A stretch of DNA of 64,000 bases, taken from positions 2,294,001 to 2,358,000 of the forward strand of contig NC_017934.1 of NCBI RefSeq assembly GCF_000147715.2. The letters run 5' to 3'. Source of the DNA: Mesotoga prima MesG1.Ag.4.2 (GTDB lineage Bacteria; Thermotogota; Thermotogae; Petrotogales; Kosmotogaceae). The first letter of the stretch is position 1, and each line of letters opens with the position of its first letter. This document shows, piece after piece, positions 9,901 to 17,956 of the stretch. Under the pieces are notes generated by a model. The model was not told the DNA's origin. It saw nothing but the letters and a program-made list of their open reading frames with translations, and ran no database searches. The position numbers and the translations under genes are program-made.

Positions 9901-9995
9901 TTCGGTTCTTTGTTTAGGAGCGCGGGAAGTGCAATAATCAGAACGATTGCCACGGCAACTGCGGCAATGAGTAGATATATCATCCATCTCTTCAT
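6993..9995 (-). CDS. membrane-anchored cadherin-like tandem repeat protein
   Basis: 1000 residues from ATG 9995 (AGGAGGAG upstream). An N-terminal anchor (MKRWMIYLLIAAVAVAIVLI) is followed by about ten extracellular repeats of 85-90 residues. Each repeat has a DPDGD calcium-type turn near its middle, a YxYxPGYxDxG strand and a VxDVNRPP linker. A final ~90-residue non-repeat domain ends near YSPSGDYVGNIILVTE. The pattern fits cadherin-like/Big_9-type bacterial adhesion or envelope-spacer proteins. Two internal blocks are almost identical in DNA (7683-8072 and 8481-8870), pointing to recent unequal recombination. It probably forms an operon with the DUF4230 gene upstream. Function (adhesion, toga/sheath structure) is inference. 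Confidence 0.8.
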   Translation of the reverse strand: MKRWMIYLLIAAVAVAIVLIIALPALLNKEPKLQFPVHVVNQGEKLSANLKPFVIDEKIDEVVLELVEGPGTISGFSYVFEPGFSYEGEVRVSIRATDKKGKSSQQEMLINVVRVNRPPEIDTSPIVVREGETVTINLNSLAVDPDGEELEFSVQGPGELHGSAYIYSPGYSDSGKTVLRVLAKDPNGNETARDIELEVIDVNAPPVLQLENQIVNEGEVLSVDISSKVVDEDNDKVVLSLEEGPGEITEGVFTYEPSYSDSGTETVRIKASDGSGNDVFSGFEILVIDVNRPPKSLLSDMNVNEGESLSFDLLSRVVDPDGDNVTFSLEGPGEIVDGSYIYNPDYSDAGDKSVVLILEDEKGATNTASFMVRVNDVNRPPQISIPDQSAKEGEQLKIYLKGFIFDPDGDEVTFEIADGPGFIEDDHYLFTPDFDSEGIHEVTLTAKDNKGLESVGFFKVTVENVNRSPVTLSPSINTSIMESFTLDLDLGSLFVDPDGDDLQFEVEGYGIVVDNSYQYSPGYNDKGEKVATVTATDPYGLSDSLVIRIDVKDRNRNPESSIEEMKTSIHEGSSLKIDLRPLFSDPDGDELIYSLSGIGEIEGSNYSYSPGYDEAGEKNVIVTASDNNGGSLSLPIIISVIDVNRPPQISIPDQSVKEGEQLKIYLKGFIFDPDGDEVTFEIADGPGFIEDDHYLFTPDFDSEGIHEVTLTAKDNKGLESVGFFKVTVENVNRSPVTLSPSINTSIMESFTLDLDLGSLFVDPDGDDLQFELQGIGSISANSYIYTPGFNDSGEKTATVTAIDSNGSSQSLPIRIEVRNLNRPPDVFLPDCIAEAGKEFSLYLRAFATDPDGDALRFNLISGPGEVVVDRYFFLPERADIGEREVILEVSDELGMKTKKRFRLEVIASEKVVRVSYALPLFSSENVRIVAGEYEIVSDRKQAVIKTNWEFSFDEIRFYSINESEETLIGTAIFDSTDDSLNRKIYSPSGDYVGNIILVTE
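7683..8072. repeat. 390-bp direct repeat, copy A (within the cadherin-like gene)
   Basis: Matches 8481-8870 over 390 bases with only two differences that I can find (7776 region g/a and 8029 region a/g). The offset is exactly 798 bases, or 266 codons, equal to three protein repeat units. The reading frame is preserved. Confidence 0.93.
8481..8870. repeat. 390-bp direct repeat, copy B (within the cadherin-like gene)
   Basis: Partner of 7683-8072. Both ends fall inside the coding sequence, and the flanking protein repeats are clearly more diverged, so the duplication or gene conversion is recent. Confidence 0.93.
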
Positions 9996-10076
9996 TATTT
10001 CTCCTCCTTTCTCACGATTGCCTTCTTTCAATATATCTGCTGATAGTGATCCAAAGGACTACGAGTAAAGTTTATA

Positions 10077-10721
10077 TTAATTAATCTCCTTTCTTTGATT
10101 GCCAGCTTTCTCAATTTCCACATTAGTTTCTAATGAGTTATCCTGCTCAAACAGAACAACAACTTCGTCAAACCCCATTCCGAGGAAGAGACCGTGGAAG
10201 AAGTTTCTTGCGCTTTCTCTAGATGTCTCTTCAACTCCCATTTCTGAGGCGTTCTGAAGTGCCTGCTTTTCTATTTTGTCGCTGTAAGACTGAAAAATCT
10301 TCAACATATCTTTGTTTCCAAAGATCCTTGTCAAAACACCACTCTGGTTGATTACCCTAATATCGGGAATCTTACTCTGAGGAATTGTAACTTCGAGTCT
10401 TGGAGAAGGCAGGATCAGCTTAATCCTTCTTGCTTCACCTTCATGGATTTCGATTGAATCCTCTTTCAACTTTCTTAGGTCTACATAACCCCTTACCTGA
10501 AAGGGAACAATGAAAATAAACCGCTGAAATGTTCCGGGAACAAGACTTTCCCGCTCAGGTTCGAAAATCAGAAGCGTTGTCATCCTCGCAGTACTCAGTT
10601 CCGAGATTCTCTCCACTTTGTGAATTATCGATTCTGTCCTGAAGCTGGTCTTTCGCCTGGACATGAGAATAAACGCTGCAAGCAGAATCACAAGTGCAAT
10701 CAGAACAACATTGAGTATCAA
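10077..10721 (-). CDS. DUF4230-like membrane-anchored protein
   Basis: 214 residues from a TTG start at 10721 (GGAGGT upstream). One N-terminal membrane segment (ILNVVLIALVILLAAFILM) is followed by a domain resembling DUF4230. It includes STARMTTLLIFEPER, a strand-rich core (FIFIVPFQVRGYVDLRKLK, then RRIKLILPSPRLEV) and a C-terminal helical region that contains ESARNFFHGLFLGMGFDEVVV. DUF4230 proteins are bitopic and of unknown function. About 80 bases separate it from the cadherin-like gene, so the two are probably co-transcribed. Confidence 0.65.
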   Translation of the reverse strand: MILNVVLIALVILLAAFILMSRRKTSFRTESIIHKVERISELSTARMTTLLIFEPERESLVPGTFQRFIFIVPFQVRGYVDLRKLKEDSIEIHEGEARRIKLILPSPRLEVTIPQSKIPDIRVINQSGVLTRIFGNKDMLKIFQSYSDKIEKQALQNASEMGVEETSRESARNFFHGLFLGMGFDEVVVLFEQDNSLETNVEIEKAGNQRKEIN

Positions 10722-11219
10722 CTACGAGTCACCTCCAAACACTGACGACCATCAGAAGGTATTCATAAAAGTGTCATTCCGCCTCCCTTGGCAGCCATTA
10801 CATTACTTCAATCAGTTACATCTAAAGTAAATCGAGAGTTTTGCACATACAGCAAAAAAATCCCTCAACTCTCATTAGTGATTTCTGAGAACTATATAGA
10901 TTTTGAATGAGCGCAAGCACCAAATTCCATTACTGATCTTCGGAAAAGATCTTCCGCCATTCGTTCGAATTTCCATCGATTCCAACACTTATATCCTGTT
11001 GTGGCCAAGTGACCACACAGAAGTCGAATGAGCAGGATAGATCAACTTTATACTTCGGGAATCCCAAAGCTGGTACTTAAGCTTTCTCTTTCCAACAGAA
11101 ATAGGCATCTTCGATTCTCTTTCATACCAAGTTTATCAGAGAAAAAAGAAAATCCATCCTGTAAACAGATTTGTCGTTTAAATACATAAGTATAATAACT
11201 CTCGTGACGATTCTTATGA
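10722..11219. other. intergenic region between divergent units
   Basis: About 500 bases separating the DUF4230 gene from the aldo/keto reductase. I see no frame with a ribosome binding site. A short imperfect palindrome, TGTGGCCAAGTGACCACA, lies near 11000-11017, with no gene it clearly controls. Confidence 0.35.
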
Positions 11220-11228
11220 TGATATAAT
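11220..11228 (+). promoter_or_regulatory. extended -10 promoter of the aldo/keto reductase gene
   Basis: TGATATAAT, a perfect extended -10 (TGnTATAAT), lies 44 bases upstream of the chosen start. No good -35 is visible, as is common for this class. Confidence 0.5.
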
Positions 11229-11271
11229 TAAAACAATCTATATCGGAATTAAAAAGGGAGGTATGATTTGG

Positions 11272-12228
11272 ATGGAATATCGCAAAGTTGGTAAAAGTGG
11301 CCTTCTTGTCAGTGAGTTAAGTCTTGGTTCATGGCTTACCTTTGGGGCTCAGCTAGATATAGACAATGCAAGAGAGGCGATGAGAGAGGCGTACAGAGCT
11401 GGAATAAACTTCTTCGACACTGCTGAAGCATATGCCAGCGGAATGGCAGAGTCGATGATGGGCGAAATTCTGAAGGAATTCAAGCGGGAAGAAGTAGTTG
11501 TTTCAACGAAGATCTTTTGGGGAGGAAACAAACCAAATCAAAAGGGACTCTCAAGAAAGCATCTGCTTGAAGGAACCTGGAATTCTCTAAAACGACTCCA
11601 GTTGAATTATGTTGACATTCTGTTTGCTCACAGGCCAGATCCGGAGGTTCCAGTGGAGGAAGTGGTCCTTGGGATGGATTACATCGTAAGAAACGGTCTC
11701 GCTTTCTACTGGGGAACATCTGAATGGAGTTCCAAAGAGCTCGAAGAAGCCCATAAAGTAGCCGACAGGCTGAATGCAATTCACCCGGTTGTCGAGCAGC
11801 CGCAGTATAACATGTTTGTGAGGGAAAGAGTAGAGTCGGAGTATCGACCGATTTACGAGAAGTATGGGTTAGGGCTTACCGTCTGGAGTCCCCTGGCGAG
11901 CGGGCTTCTGACAGGTAAATACAACAAAGGAATCCCGGAAGACAGTAGATTGGCAAAGTTTCCCGGTTTGAAGAAGCATCTGGAAGAGAGCAAGCTCTTT
12001 TCGAGTGAGAATCTAAAAAAGGTGGAAAGACTTGCCGCCGTTGCGAAGAAACTCGACACTGAGCTTGCTCAGCTTGCACTTGCCTGGATTTTGAAGAATG
12101 AAAACGTCAGTTCAATAATACTCGGAGTCAGCAAGGTTCAACAGCTGAGAGATAACCTAAAGGCTTTGGACGTAAAGGATAAACTTACCGAAGAGATAAC
12201 AAAAGAAATCTACTCCATTATTGAATGA
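11272..12228 (+). CDS. aldo/keto reductase
   Basis: 318 residues from the ATG at 11272; GGGAGG lies ten bases upstream, and the ATG at 11263 is too close to it. The protein opens MEYRKVGKSGLLVSELSLGS. The AKR catalytic residues are visible: Asp and Tyr in FFDTAEAYASG, Lys in VSTKIFW and His in DILFAHRPDP. It is most like the KCNAB2/YghZ subgroup (AKR6/AKR14), which reduces aldehydes with NADPH in the cytoplasm. It is followed after 49 bases by a lipoprotein gene on the same strand. Confidence 0.9.
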   Translation: MEYRKVGKSGLLVSELSLGSWLTFGAQLDIDNAREAMREAYRAGINFFDTAEAYASGMAESMMGEILKEFKREEVVVSTKIFWGGNKPNQKGLSRKHLLEGTWNSLKRLQLNYVDILFAHRPDPEVPVEEVVLGMDYIVRNGLAFYWGTSEWSSKELEEAHKVADRLNAIHPVVEQPQYNMFVRERVESEYRPIYEKYGLGLTVWSPLASGLLTGKYNKGIPEDSRLAKFPGLKKHLEESKLFSSENLKKVERLAAVAKKLDTELAQLALAWILKNENVSSIILGVSKVQQLRDNLKALDVKDKLTEEITKEIYSIIE

Positions 12229-12277
12229 CCGTTTTCGAGTGTTCTTTTGGAATGAAGAGAGGGAGGAGAAATCCAAT

Positions 12278-12892
12278 ATGAAAAGACTCTTGCTTTTTTT
12301 TTCGGTTATTTTGATTATTTTTCTGGGGAGTTCTTGTCTGTATGTAATTTCGGTGCCGATCCCAGTTGGCGAAGGATTGATAGAACCCATCGAATTTGAA
12401 CTCCCCGGGAGTATATTGCCGTTATCTGGCTTTGCTTTCGGAACCGAGACAGTCCCATCGCTCGACGAGATAATCCAAGAGGCCGAAAAAGAAACCCAGT
12501 TGAATCTTCCAGATAACTTCGTAATCACCGGTATGGAGATCAAAGCTAGAGTAGAATGGGTACCAGAGAACCCTGATTCAGAAGGCTCTATTGATATTGA
12601 CTTCTATGTCTTCAGAGAGAGACATTCAGAAGAACAATTCCTGGATTTTTTCAACGATCCTGATTTAATAAGCGATCGCAAGCTTTTCAGCGGTTTAATT
12701 TATCCCGGCGAAAACACTTTCAGGTTGCATTCTGGCGAATCCGCTGCACTAGATATGATACTAGAAATAATCAACGGTGGAACGGCCGAAGATATAGATT
12801 GGTTTGCGATTTACGACTATGAAGCACCTTCGGATTCAACTATCACTATTCATCTAAGTGGAACTATTTCGGTTAAGAGAGTTGCAGAATAA
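12278..12892 (+). CDS. lipoprotein of unknown function
   Basis: 204 residues from ATG 12278 (GGGAGGAG upstream). The N-terminus MKRLLLFFSVILIIFLGSSC is a clear lipoprotein signal with lipobox LGSSC. The mature part is acidic and predicted mainly beta. It includes NFVITGMEIKARVEWVPEN and ends TITIHLSGTISVKRVAE, which suggests a sandwich-like fold. I recognise no family. It is the second gene of a short unit with the aldo/keto reductase and ends at a strong terminator. Confidence 0.7.
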   Translation: MKRLLLFFSVILIIFLGSSCLYVISVPIPVGEGLIEPIEFELPGSILPLSGFAFGTETVPSLDEIIQEAEKETQLNLPDNFVITGMEIKARVEWVPENPDSEGSIDIDFYVFRERHSEEQFLDFFNDPDLISDRKLFSGLIYPGENTFRLHSGESAALDMILEIINGGTAEDIDWFAIYDYEAPSDSTITIHLSGTISVKRVAE

Positions 12893-12908
12893 GACGTGAA
12901 GTTAGATG

Positions 12909-12939
12909 AAAAAGGTCTCCCTGACGGGAGACCTTTTTT
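12909..12939. terminator. bidirectional rho-independent terminator
   Basis: AAAAAGGTCTCCC, loop TGAC, GGGAGACCTTTTTTT. There are A residues on the left and T residues on the right, so it can end both the lipoprotein transcript and the minus-strand proline operon. Confidence 0.9.
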
Positions 12940-12952
12940 TCTACAGTCGAAT

Positions 12953-14524
12953 CTAAAGTATCTTCTCGCTGATGGATTTTCCCTGAAGGAAAAGTAGTAA
13001 GTAATCTCTTCCGCCCGCTTTAGAATCAGTGCCGGACAGATTAAACCCTCCAAATGGCTGGACGCCCACAAGCGCTCCGGTACACTTTCTGTTGAAGTAG
13101 AGATTTCCAACGTGAATCTCTGTCTTTGCCTTTTCAATTCTGTCTCTTCTCTTGCTGTAGAAGGCTCCAGTTAGACCATATTCAGTACCGTTGGCGATTG
13201 CTATCGCATGGTCGAAATCGCGCGCCTCTATTATGGCGGTTACAGGTCCAAATATCTCTTCCTGTGCAATTGCTGCTGTTGGTGATGCGTCGGCAAATAC
13301 AGTAGGTTCTATGAAATATCCCCTGCGTTTCAAACGATTACCGCCAGTTATAAGCTTGCTTTCCTTCTTTCCCAGTTCAATGTAGCGGAGTATCTTTGAC
13401 ACAGCACTTTCGTTTATAACCGGCCCCATGTAAATGTTGGGATCGGTTGTATCTCCAATGGTTAGAGCTTCCGTTTTCTGCTTCACCAGCTTAACCATCT
13501 CGTCATAGACTTCACGAACAACGATGATCCGTGATCCTGCAGAGCATTTCTGCCCCTGAAAACCAAACGCACTGGCTACAGCTCCAGTCGACGCGGCATC
13601 GGTGTCTGCCGTTTCATCTACCACTACACAGTCCTTGCCGCCCATCTCGAGTATCACTCTCTTTATCCATTTCTGGCCCTTTTGATGTTTCGCAGCCAAC
13701 TCGTTGATTCTCAATCCGACCTCTTTGGAGCCAGTGAATGATACGAACCTGGTCAAAGGGTGTTCAACAAGATAATCGCCAATTTCACTACCTGAACCTG
13801 GTACATAGTTGACCACACCATCTGGAAGTCCTGCTTCCCTTAAAATGTCTACGAACTTTGCGGCGATAACCGGAGCATCAGATGCTGGCTTAAGCAAAAC
13901 ACAGTTTCCGGATACTGCGGCCGCAGTTGTCATACCGGCCATTATTGCACTGGGGAAATTCCAGGGTGGGATTACCACGCCGACACCAAGAGGAATATAT
14001 CTGAGCTCATTGTATTCGCCGGGAATTTGAACAACGGGCTGAGATTGTCCATATCTAAGCGCTTCACGAGAGTAGTATTCTAGAAAATCGATGGCTTCGG
14101 CTAGATCTGCGTCGGCTTCTATCCAGCTCTTGCCCACCTCAAGAATCATCGTAGCATCTAATTCGTATCGTCGATCTCTCATTATTTGCGCAGCTTTCAG
14201 AAAAGGGACTACTCTTTCTGAAGCAGGCATTCGGCTCCAGCTCTTGAAAGCGAAATAAGCAGCATCAATCGCTTTGTCAACGATCTCTCTAGTAGCTTTT
14301 GAAACCGTTCCTACTACTTCATCGGGATCTGCAGGATTTTTCGAGACTATTTTGGATTCAGTCGAAAGATATCTTCCTCCAATAAACAAGTCGTAGTTTC
14401 TTTCATGAGAACGAATTCTTTCAAAAGCTAACATCATCTGCGATCTTACTTCTGGATCTGAAGGGTCGATATATGGTTCATTCTTGAATGGTGGAATTAT
14501 CTGGAAATCCGTAACATCAAACAT
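12953..14524 (-). CDS. pruA: L-glutamate gamma-semialdehyde (P5C) dehydrogenase
   Basis: 523 residues from ATG 14524 (GGAGGT upstream). The family is aldehyde dehydrogenase type RocA/PruA. Visible are the general base Glu in LEMGGKD and the nucleophilic Cys in [16 protein letters not shown]-binding IPPWNFPSA and the [16 protein letters not shown] substrate-side block are also present. It oxidises glutamate semialdehyde to glutamate with NAD+. It is the last gene of the unit with the three flavin/Fe-S genes upstream (12-base gap), which together fit proline breakdown. Confidence 0.92.
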   Translation of the reverse strand: MFDVTDFQIIPPFKNEPYIDPSDPEVRSQMMLAFERIRSHERNYDLFIGGRYLSTESKIVSKNPADPDEVVGTVSKATREIVDKAIDAAYFAFKSWSRMPASERVVPFLKAAQIMRDRRYELDATMILEVGKSWIEADADLAEAIDFLEYYSREALRYGQSQPVVQIPGEYNELRYIPLGVGVVIPPWNFPSAIMAGMTTAAAVSGNCVLLKPASDAPVIAAKFVDILREAGLPDGVVNYVPGSGSEIGDYLVEHPLTRFVSFTGSKEVGLRINELAAKHQKGQKWIKRVILEMGGKDCVVVDETADTDAASTGAVASAFGFQGQKCSAGSRIIVVREVYDEMVKLVKQKTEALTIGDTTDPNIYMGPVINESAVSKILRYIELGKKESKLITGGNRLKRRGYFIEPTVFADASPTAAIAQEEIFGPVTAIIEARDFDHAIAIANGTEYGLTGAFYSKRRDRIEKAKTEIHVGNLYFNRKCTGALVGVQPFGGFNLSGTDSKAGGRDYLLLFLQGKSISEKIL

Positions 14525-14536
14525 AGTAATTACCTC

Positions 14537-15685
14537 CTACACTACGTTTCTTTCTTTGGTGATGCCATGTTCAAATCTCTCAAGGCTGAGATCTGAAAGA
14601 TCGGCGCTCCTTGGCTCGCCGTATATGATCCACTCGGCAACTGCCTCTCCTACTGCTGGGGCCAGCATAAATCCATGTCCTGAGAATCCGACTGCATAGA
14701 AGAAATTCTCTAAATCTTTGGATCGGTCAATTATGGGCCTCGCGTCGGGAGACATATTATAAAGACCGGCCCAGTGTCTAAGCACTCTAACGTTCCTGAG
14801 AAATGGGAAAATCCCTGGCATTTTCTTAGCCATTTCCGAAATGAAGGTCCAAGTCGGCTCGATATTGTGACCAGGAAGTTCGTCCTTGCTACCCTGACCC
14901 ATAATGAAATTTCCAGACTTTGTCTGTCTTATGTAGAAATTGTTCTCAAAACTTATGACAAGCGGATCTAGCATATGTTCCAGCGGTTCTGTAACAAATA
15001 TCTGGTGTTTATAAGATTCTGTTGGCAGATCAATGCCAGCCATTGCCCCTACCTCTCGGGAATATCCACCGGCAGCGTTAACAACGATTTCAGCTTCAAT
15101 TTTCCCCCTGTCGGTTACTACACCGGTTATTCTTTCGTTTTGAGTTAAGATTCTCAGCGCGGTTGTGTGAGTTGAAAAATCAACTCCCATCGCTTTGGCG
15201 GCGTGTGCGTAAGCAAAAGTTGTTAAGTGAGGATTGGCATGACCATCACTTGGACAGTAAGCGGCAGCCTTTATACCTTTTAAATCTATCAGCGGAAATC
15301 TCTTTGCGGTTTCTTTTGCCGAAAGCATTAAGACATCTAGTCCCTCTTCCCGTTGCATCTTGGTATTCTTTTCAAAGAGAGAAACCTCTTCGTCTGTGTA
15401 TGCAAGAAGCAAATATCCACCCTGAAAGTACTCAATATCAAATCCTACTTCCTTTTGGAATTCCTTGAAGTGTTTGACGCTTCTAATTGCGAGTCTCACA
15501 TTCGACTTTTCAGACCACTGTTGCCTTATTCCACCCCCACACCGTCCAGTTGAACCCGACGAAAGATACTCTTTTTCAATAACAACAACATCATTCAAGC
15601 CGCTCTTCGCAAGATAGAAGGCAGTCGCCGTTCCGACGATTCCCCCTCCTATTATCACTACTTTGTATTTACTCCTCATAACCAT
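14537..15685 (-). CDS. FAD-dependent amino-acid oxidoreductase, beta subunit type (proline dehydrogenase-like)
   Basis: 382 residues from ATG 15685 (GAAGG eight bases upstream). The start overlaps the preceding gene by 17 bases. VVIIGGGIVGTATAFYLA is the FAD dinucleotide-binding motif, and RCGGGIRQQW and YNMSPDARPIID fit the DAO/sarcosine-oxidase-beta family. The partner is a 605-residue FAD/NAD/Fe-S subunit. This layout is known from dye-linked L-proline dehydrogenases and from heteromeric sarcosine, octopine or hydrogen cyanide-type oxidases. With pruA adjacent, proline is the most likely substrate; that is inference. Confidence 0.8.
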   Translation of the reverse strand: MVMRSKYKVVIIGGGIVGTATAFYLAKSGLNDVVVIEKEYLSSGSTGRCGGGIRQQWSEKSNVRLAIRSVKHFKEFQKEVGFDIEYFQGGYLLLAYTDEEVSLFEKNTKMQREEGLDVLMLSAKETAKRFPLIDLKGIKAAAYCPSDGHANPHLTTFAYAHAAKAMGVDFSTHTTALRILTQNERITGVVTDRGKIEAEIVVNAAGGYSREVGAMAGIDLPTESYKHQIFVTEPLEHMLDPLVISFENNFYIRQTKSGNFIMGQGSKDELPGHNIEPTWTFISEMAKKMPGIFPFLRNVRVLRHWAGLYNMSPDARPIIDRSKDLENFFYAVGFSGHGFMLAPAVGEAVAEWIIYGEPRSADLSDLSLERFEHGITKERNVV

Positions 15686-17486
15686 CAACTCTGCCTTCAC
15701 CAAGTGCTTTGAAACTAACCGGTATTGAGGGCGGCCTGAAGACACCTGGAGAAAGTCTTTCGACAGGTACCCCGGTTTCCTCTGACAGAATCATGAGGGT
15801 GTTTAGCCTGCAAGTTCTCCCACCACATGGCCCCATACCGATTCTCAGGTATCGCCTCAGCTCTTCAAAGTCTGTATAACCATCTTTAATTGCCTTTCTT
15901 ACTTGATCAACCGTCACTTCTTCACACCGACAGACCATAGCCCCTGATTCTTTGGAGGGCACCAAGATATGTCGGACATCTGAAGCATACTCGCGGGGAA
16001 CTCTTATATAGACAAGATTTGTTTTGTTCGCCGATTTGACCACTTTTTCTACCTTCGCCTTGCAAATTGTCTCTCCATTTCTTCCCAGAGCTGTTACATA
16101 TTGTCCGTCAGCAGGAAGTGGAAGGAATTCGTAAGGAATTCCAACAGAACACGTGCCATCCTTGTTCTCTCTAAACATGAAAATGGCAAGCCCCGGACAA
16201 GTAGTTGCACAGATGCCACATCCAGTACACTTTGAATAATCTATGATCGGTCTACTGTTGATATTATCACCGATGCTTATGGCACCAGCCGGGCAACTTG
16301 TTTCACAAGGATTACAGGGAATTGCTTCGAAGCATTCAATTAATGGTCGCATCTTACCCGTATACTTGGTGAAATCATTCTGATTACCATTTGTGAATGA
16401 CACTTCCTCAAACTTGCTTCCAAGTTTAGAGAGACCGGCTCTTGTCTTTGAAGAAGTAGGACCGCTTCTGAATTTCCTGAGAGTATCCTTAAGATACTTC
16501 AATCTCTCTTGAATGCTATTCTTGGTGAGGTCACTCACCACTGCTAAACCTGCAATTTGTCCTTCAATCATGGCCGTAGTTGCTTCTTCAATCCCGGCAG
16601 CATCACCTGCTATAAATATGTCATCTATCGATGTTCTCATGTCCTCGTCTCTGAGAGGGACATAACCTCCAAGTTCTTGGACATACTTCATTTCGCAGCC
16701 GGCCTGAGCTGCTAGTTCTATTGATGGTAAAAGTCCCACTGCGATGCAGATCGTGTCAACGACAAGTTCCCTCTCCGTTCCCGAAATCGGGCTCCATCTT
16801 TCATCAAGTTTGGAAATGACAGCTCCCCTCACGGACTCCTCTCCAATCGCTCTCAAAATTGTATGCTGCAGCAGAATTGGAATTCCCACTCTTCTCACCT
16901 TGTCAGCGTGTACCTGGTAACCTCCTATCCGATTTGAAGCCTCAAGTATCGCTTTAACCTCTACACCTGCCTGAAGCAGCTGATAAGAGACTATGAGTCC
17001 GATATTTCCCGATCCAATCATAAGCACACTTCTTCCGGGGAGAATTCCGAACTGATTCATGAGAGTTTGAACGGCACCGGCTCCATAGACACCAGGTAGA
17101 TCATTGTTTTCAAATTGAATAAACCTCTCCGATGCACCTGTTGCGAGGATGATCTTCTTTGGTTTCAAAAGTGAAGTGTGATCATTTTTCATATCATGGA
17201 CAAGTATTCCATCAGGATAAATTGCGACAACGGAGCTCTCGTTTTGAAGCTTAGCTGAGTCCAGGGAATTCAATTGTTCAGTAAGCCTTCTGCTTATTTC
17301 GAAGCCTCTCACCGAAGCAAAAAAACTCTCATTCCCAAAGAATTTATGTGTCTGTTTGACCAGTTGACCGCCGGAGGAAATCCCCTCATCTACAACTAGA
17401 ACCGTAAGTCCGTTCTTGGCAGCTTCAATTGCGCTCGAAAGGCCGGCCGGTCCACCGCCTATGACAAGAAGATCCAGATTACTCAC
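15669..17486 (-). CDS. FAD/NAD(P)- and Fe-S-containing oxidoreductase, alpha subunit (proline dehydrogenase-like)
   Basis: 605 residues from the GTG at 17486 (AAGG nine bases upstream); the start overlaps the preceding gene by 8 bases. Order of parts: FAD site VIGGGPAGLSSAIEAA, an NAD(P)-type second site MIGSGNIGLIVSYQL, and FAD-closing DDIFIAGDAAGIEEATTAM. A ferredoxin-like pair of cysteine clusters (CNPCETSCPAG; CTGCGICATTCPG) follows. Last comes a BFD-like [2Fe-2S] domain (VCRCEEVTVDQV ... GPCGGRTC). It would pass electrons from the catalytic beta subunit to a carrier. The inserted ferredoxin domain makes it longer than simple OoxA/HcnB proteins. Confidence 0.82.
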   Translation of the reverse strand: MSNLDLLVIGGGPAGLSSAIEAAKNGLTVLVVDEGISSGGQLVKQTHKFFGNESFFASVRGFEISRRLTEQLNSLDSAKLQNESSVVAIYPDGILVHDMKNDHTSLLKPKKIILATGASERFIQFENNDLPGVYGAGAVQTLMNQFGILPGRSVLMIGSGNIGLIVSYQLLQAGVEVKAILEASNRIGGYQVHADKVRRVGIPILLQHTILRAIGEESVRGAVISKLDERWSPISGTERELVVDTICIAVGLLPSIELAAQAGCEMKYVQELGGYVPLRDEDMRTSIDDIFIAGDAAGIEEATTAMIEGQIAGLAVVSDLTKNSIQERLKYLKDTLRKFRSGPTSSKTRAGLSKLGSKFEEVSFTNGNQNDFTKYTGKMRPLIECFEAIPCNPCETSCPAGAISIGDNINSRPIIDYSKCTGCGICATTCPGLAIFMFRENKDGTCSVGIPYEFLPLPADGQYVTALGRNGETICKAKVEKVVKSANKTNLVYIRVPREYASDVRHILVPSKESGAMVCRCEEVTVDQVRKAIKDGYTDFEELRRYLRIGMGPCGGRTCRLNTLMILSEETGVPVERLSPGVFRPPSIPVSFKALGEGRVDGYEE

Positions 17487-17790
17487 TAATCTCACCCTTA
17501 CCGTGCTGTCTTCTAACGATCATTCCAGGTTTTACGGGTGTTATGCAAGTTCGCACGTTGGGTTTACCGTCAACTTCCATCAAGCATGACGAACACTTCC
17601 CAATCGCACAGAAAAGACCTTGGGGTCGATTTCTTATCGGGCTGTACCTTAAGTCTTTTATCCCATTTGCATGAAGTGCTGCGGCAATAGTCTCTCCAGT
17701 ATATGCCGAGAGTTCTCTTCCTTCAAAGAAAAAAGTGATAATCTCGCCTCTCTTGAAAGAGATTAACGGATGTTCGAAAATTCTTTCCAA
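17479..17790 (-). CDS. small [2Fe-2S] subunit of the oxidoreductase complex
   Basis: 103 residues from a TTG at 17790 with GGAGG upstream. It is a plant-type ferredoxin-like fold with FFFEGRELSAYTGETIAAAL and the cluster ligands in GLFCAIGKCSSCLMEVDG plus a later Cys in VRTCITPV. Such small subunits (HcnA/OoxA-small type) accompany the FAD alpha and beta subunits. First gene of the four-gene operon, so the promoter should lie between 17791 and 17956; I do not see a clear one. Confidence 0.8.
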   Translation of the reverse strand: MERIFEHPLISFKRGEIITFFFEGRELSAYTGETIAAALHANGIKDLRYSPIRNRPQGLFCAIGKCSSCLMEVDGKPNVRTCITPVKPGMIVRRQHGKGEISE

Positions 17791-17956
17791 GGTATCGCCT
17801 CCATACAACTTCTATCACACAATGATCTGTCTCAAATCCGGTCCCATGAAGTACATTGCTCTTAAGCTTCTTAGTGGTCTCCAGTGGATAGTACTACGCC
17901 AATATCAGTTATGAAACATTCATGATTAACGCCTAAGAAAATATACTAATCACTCG

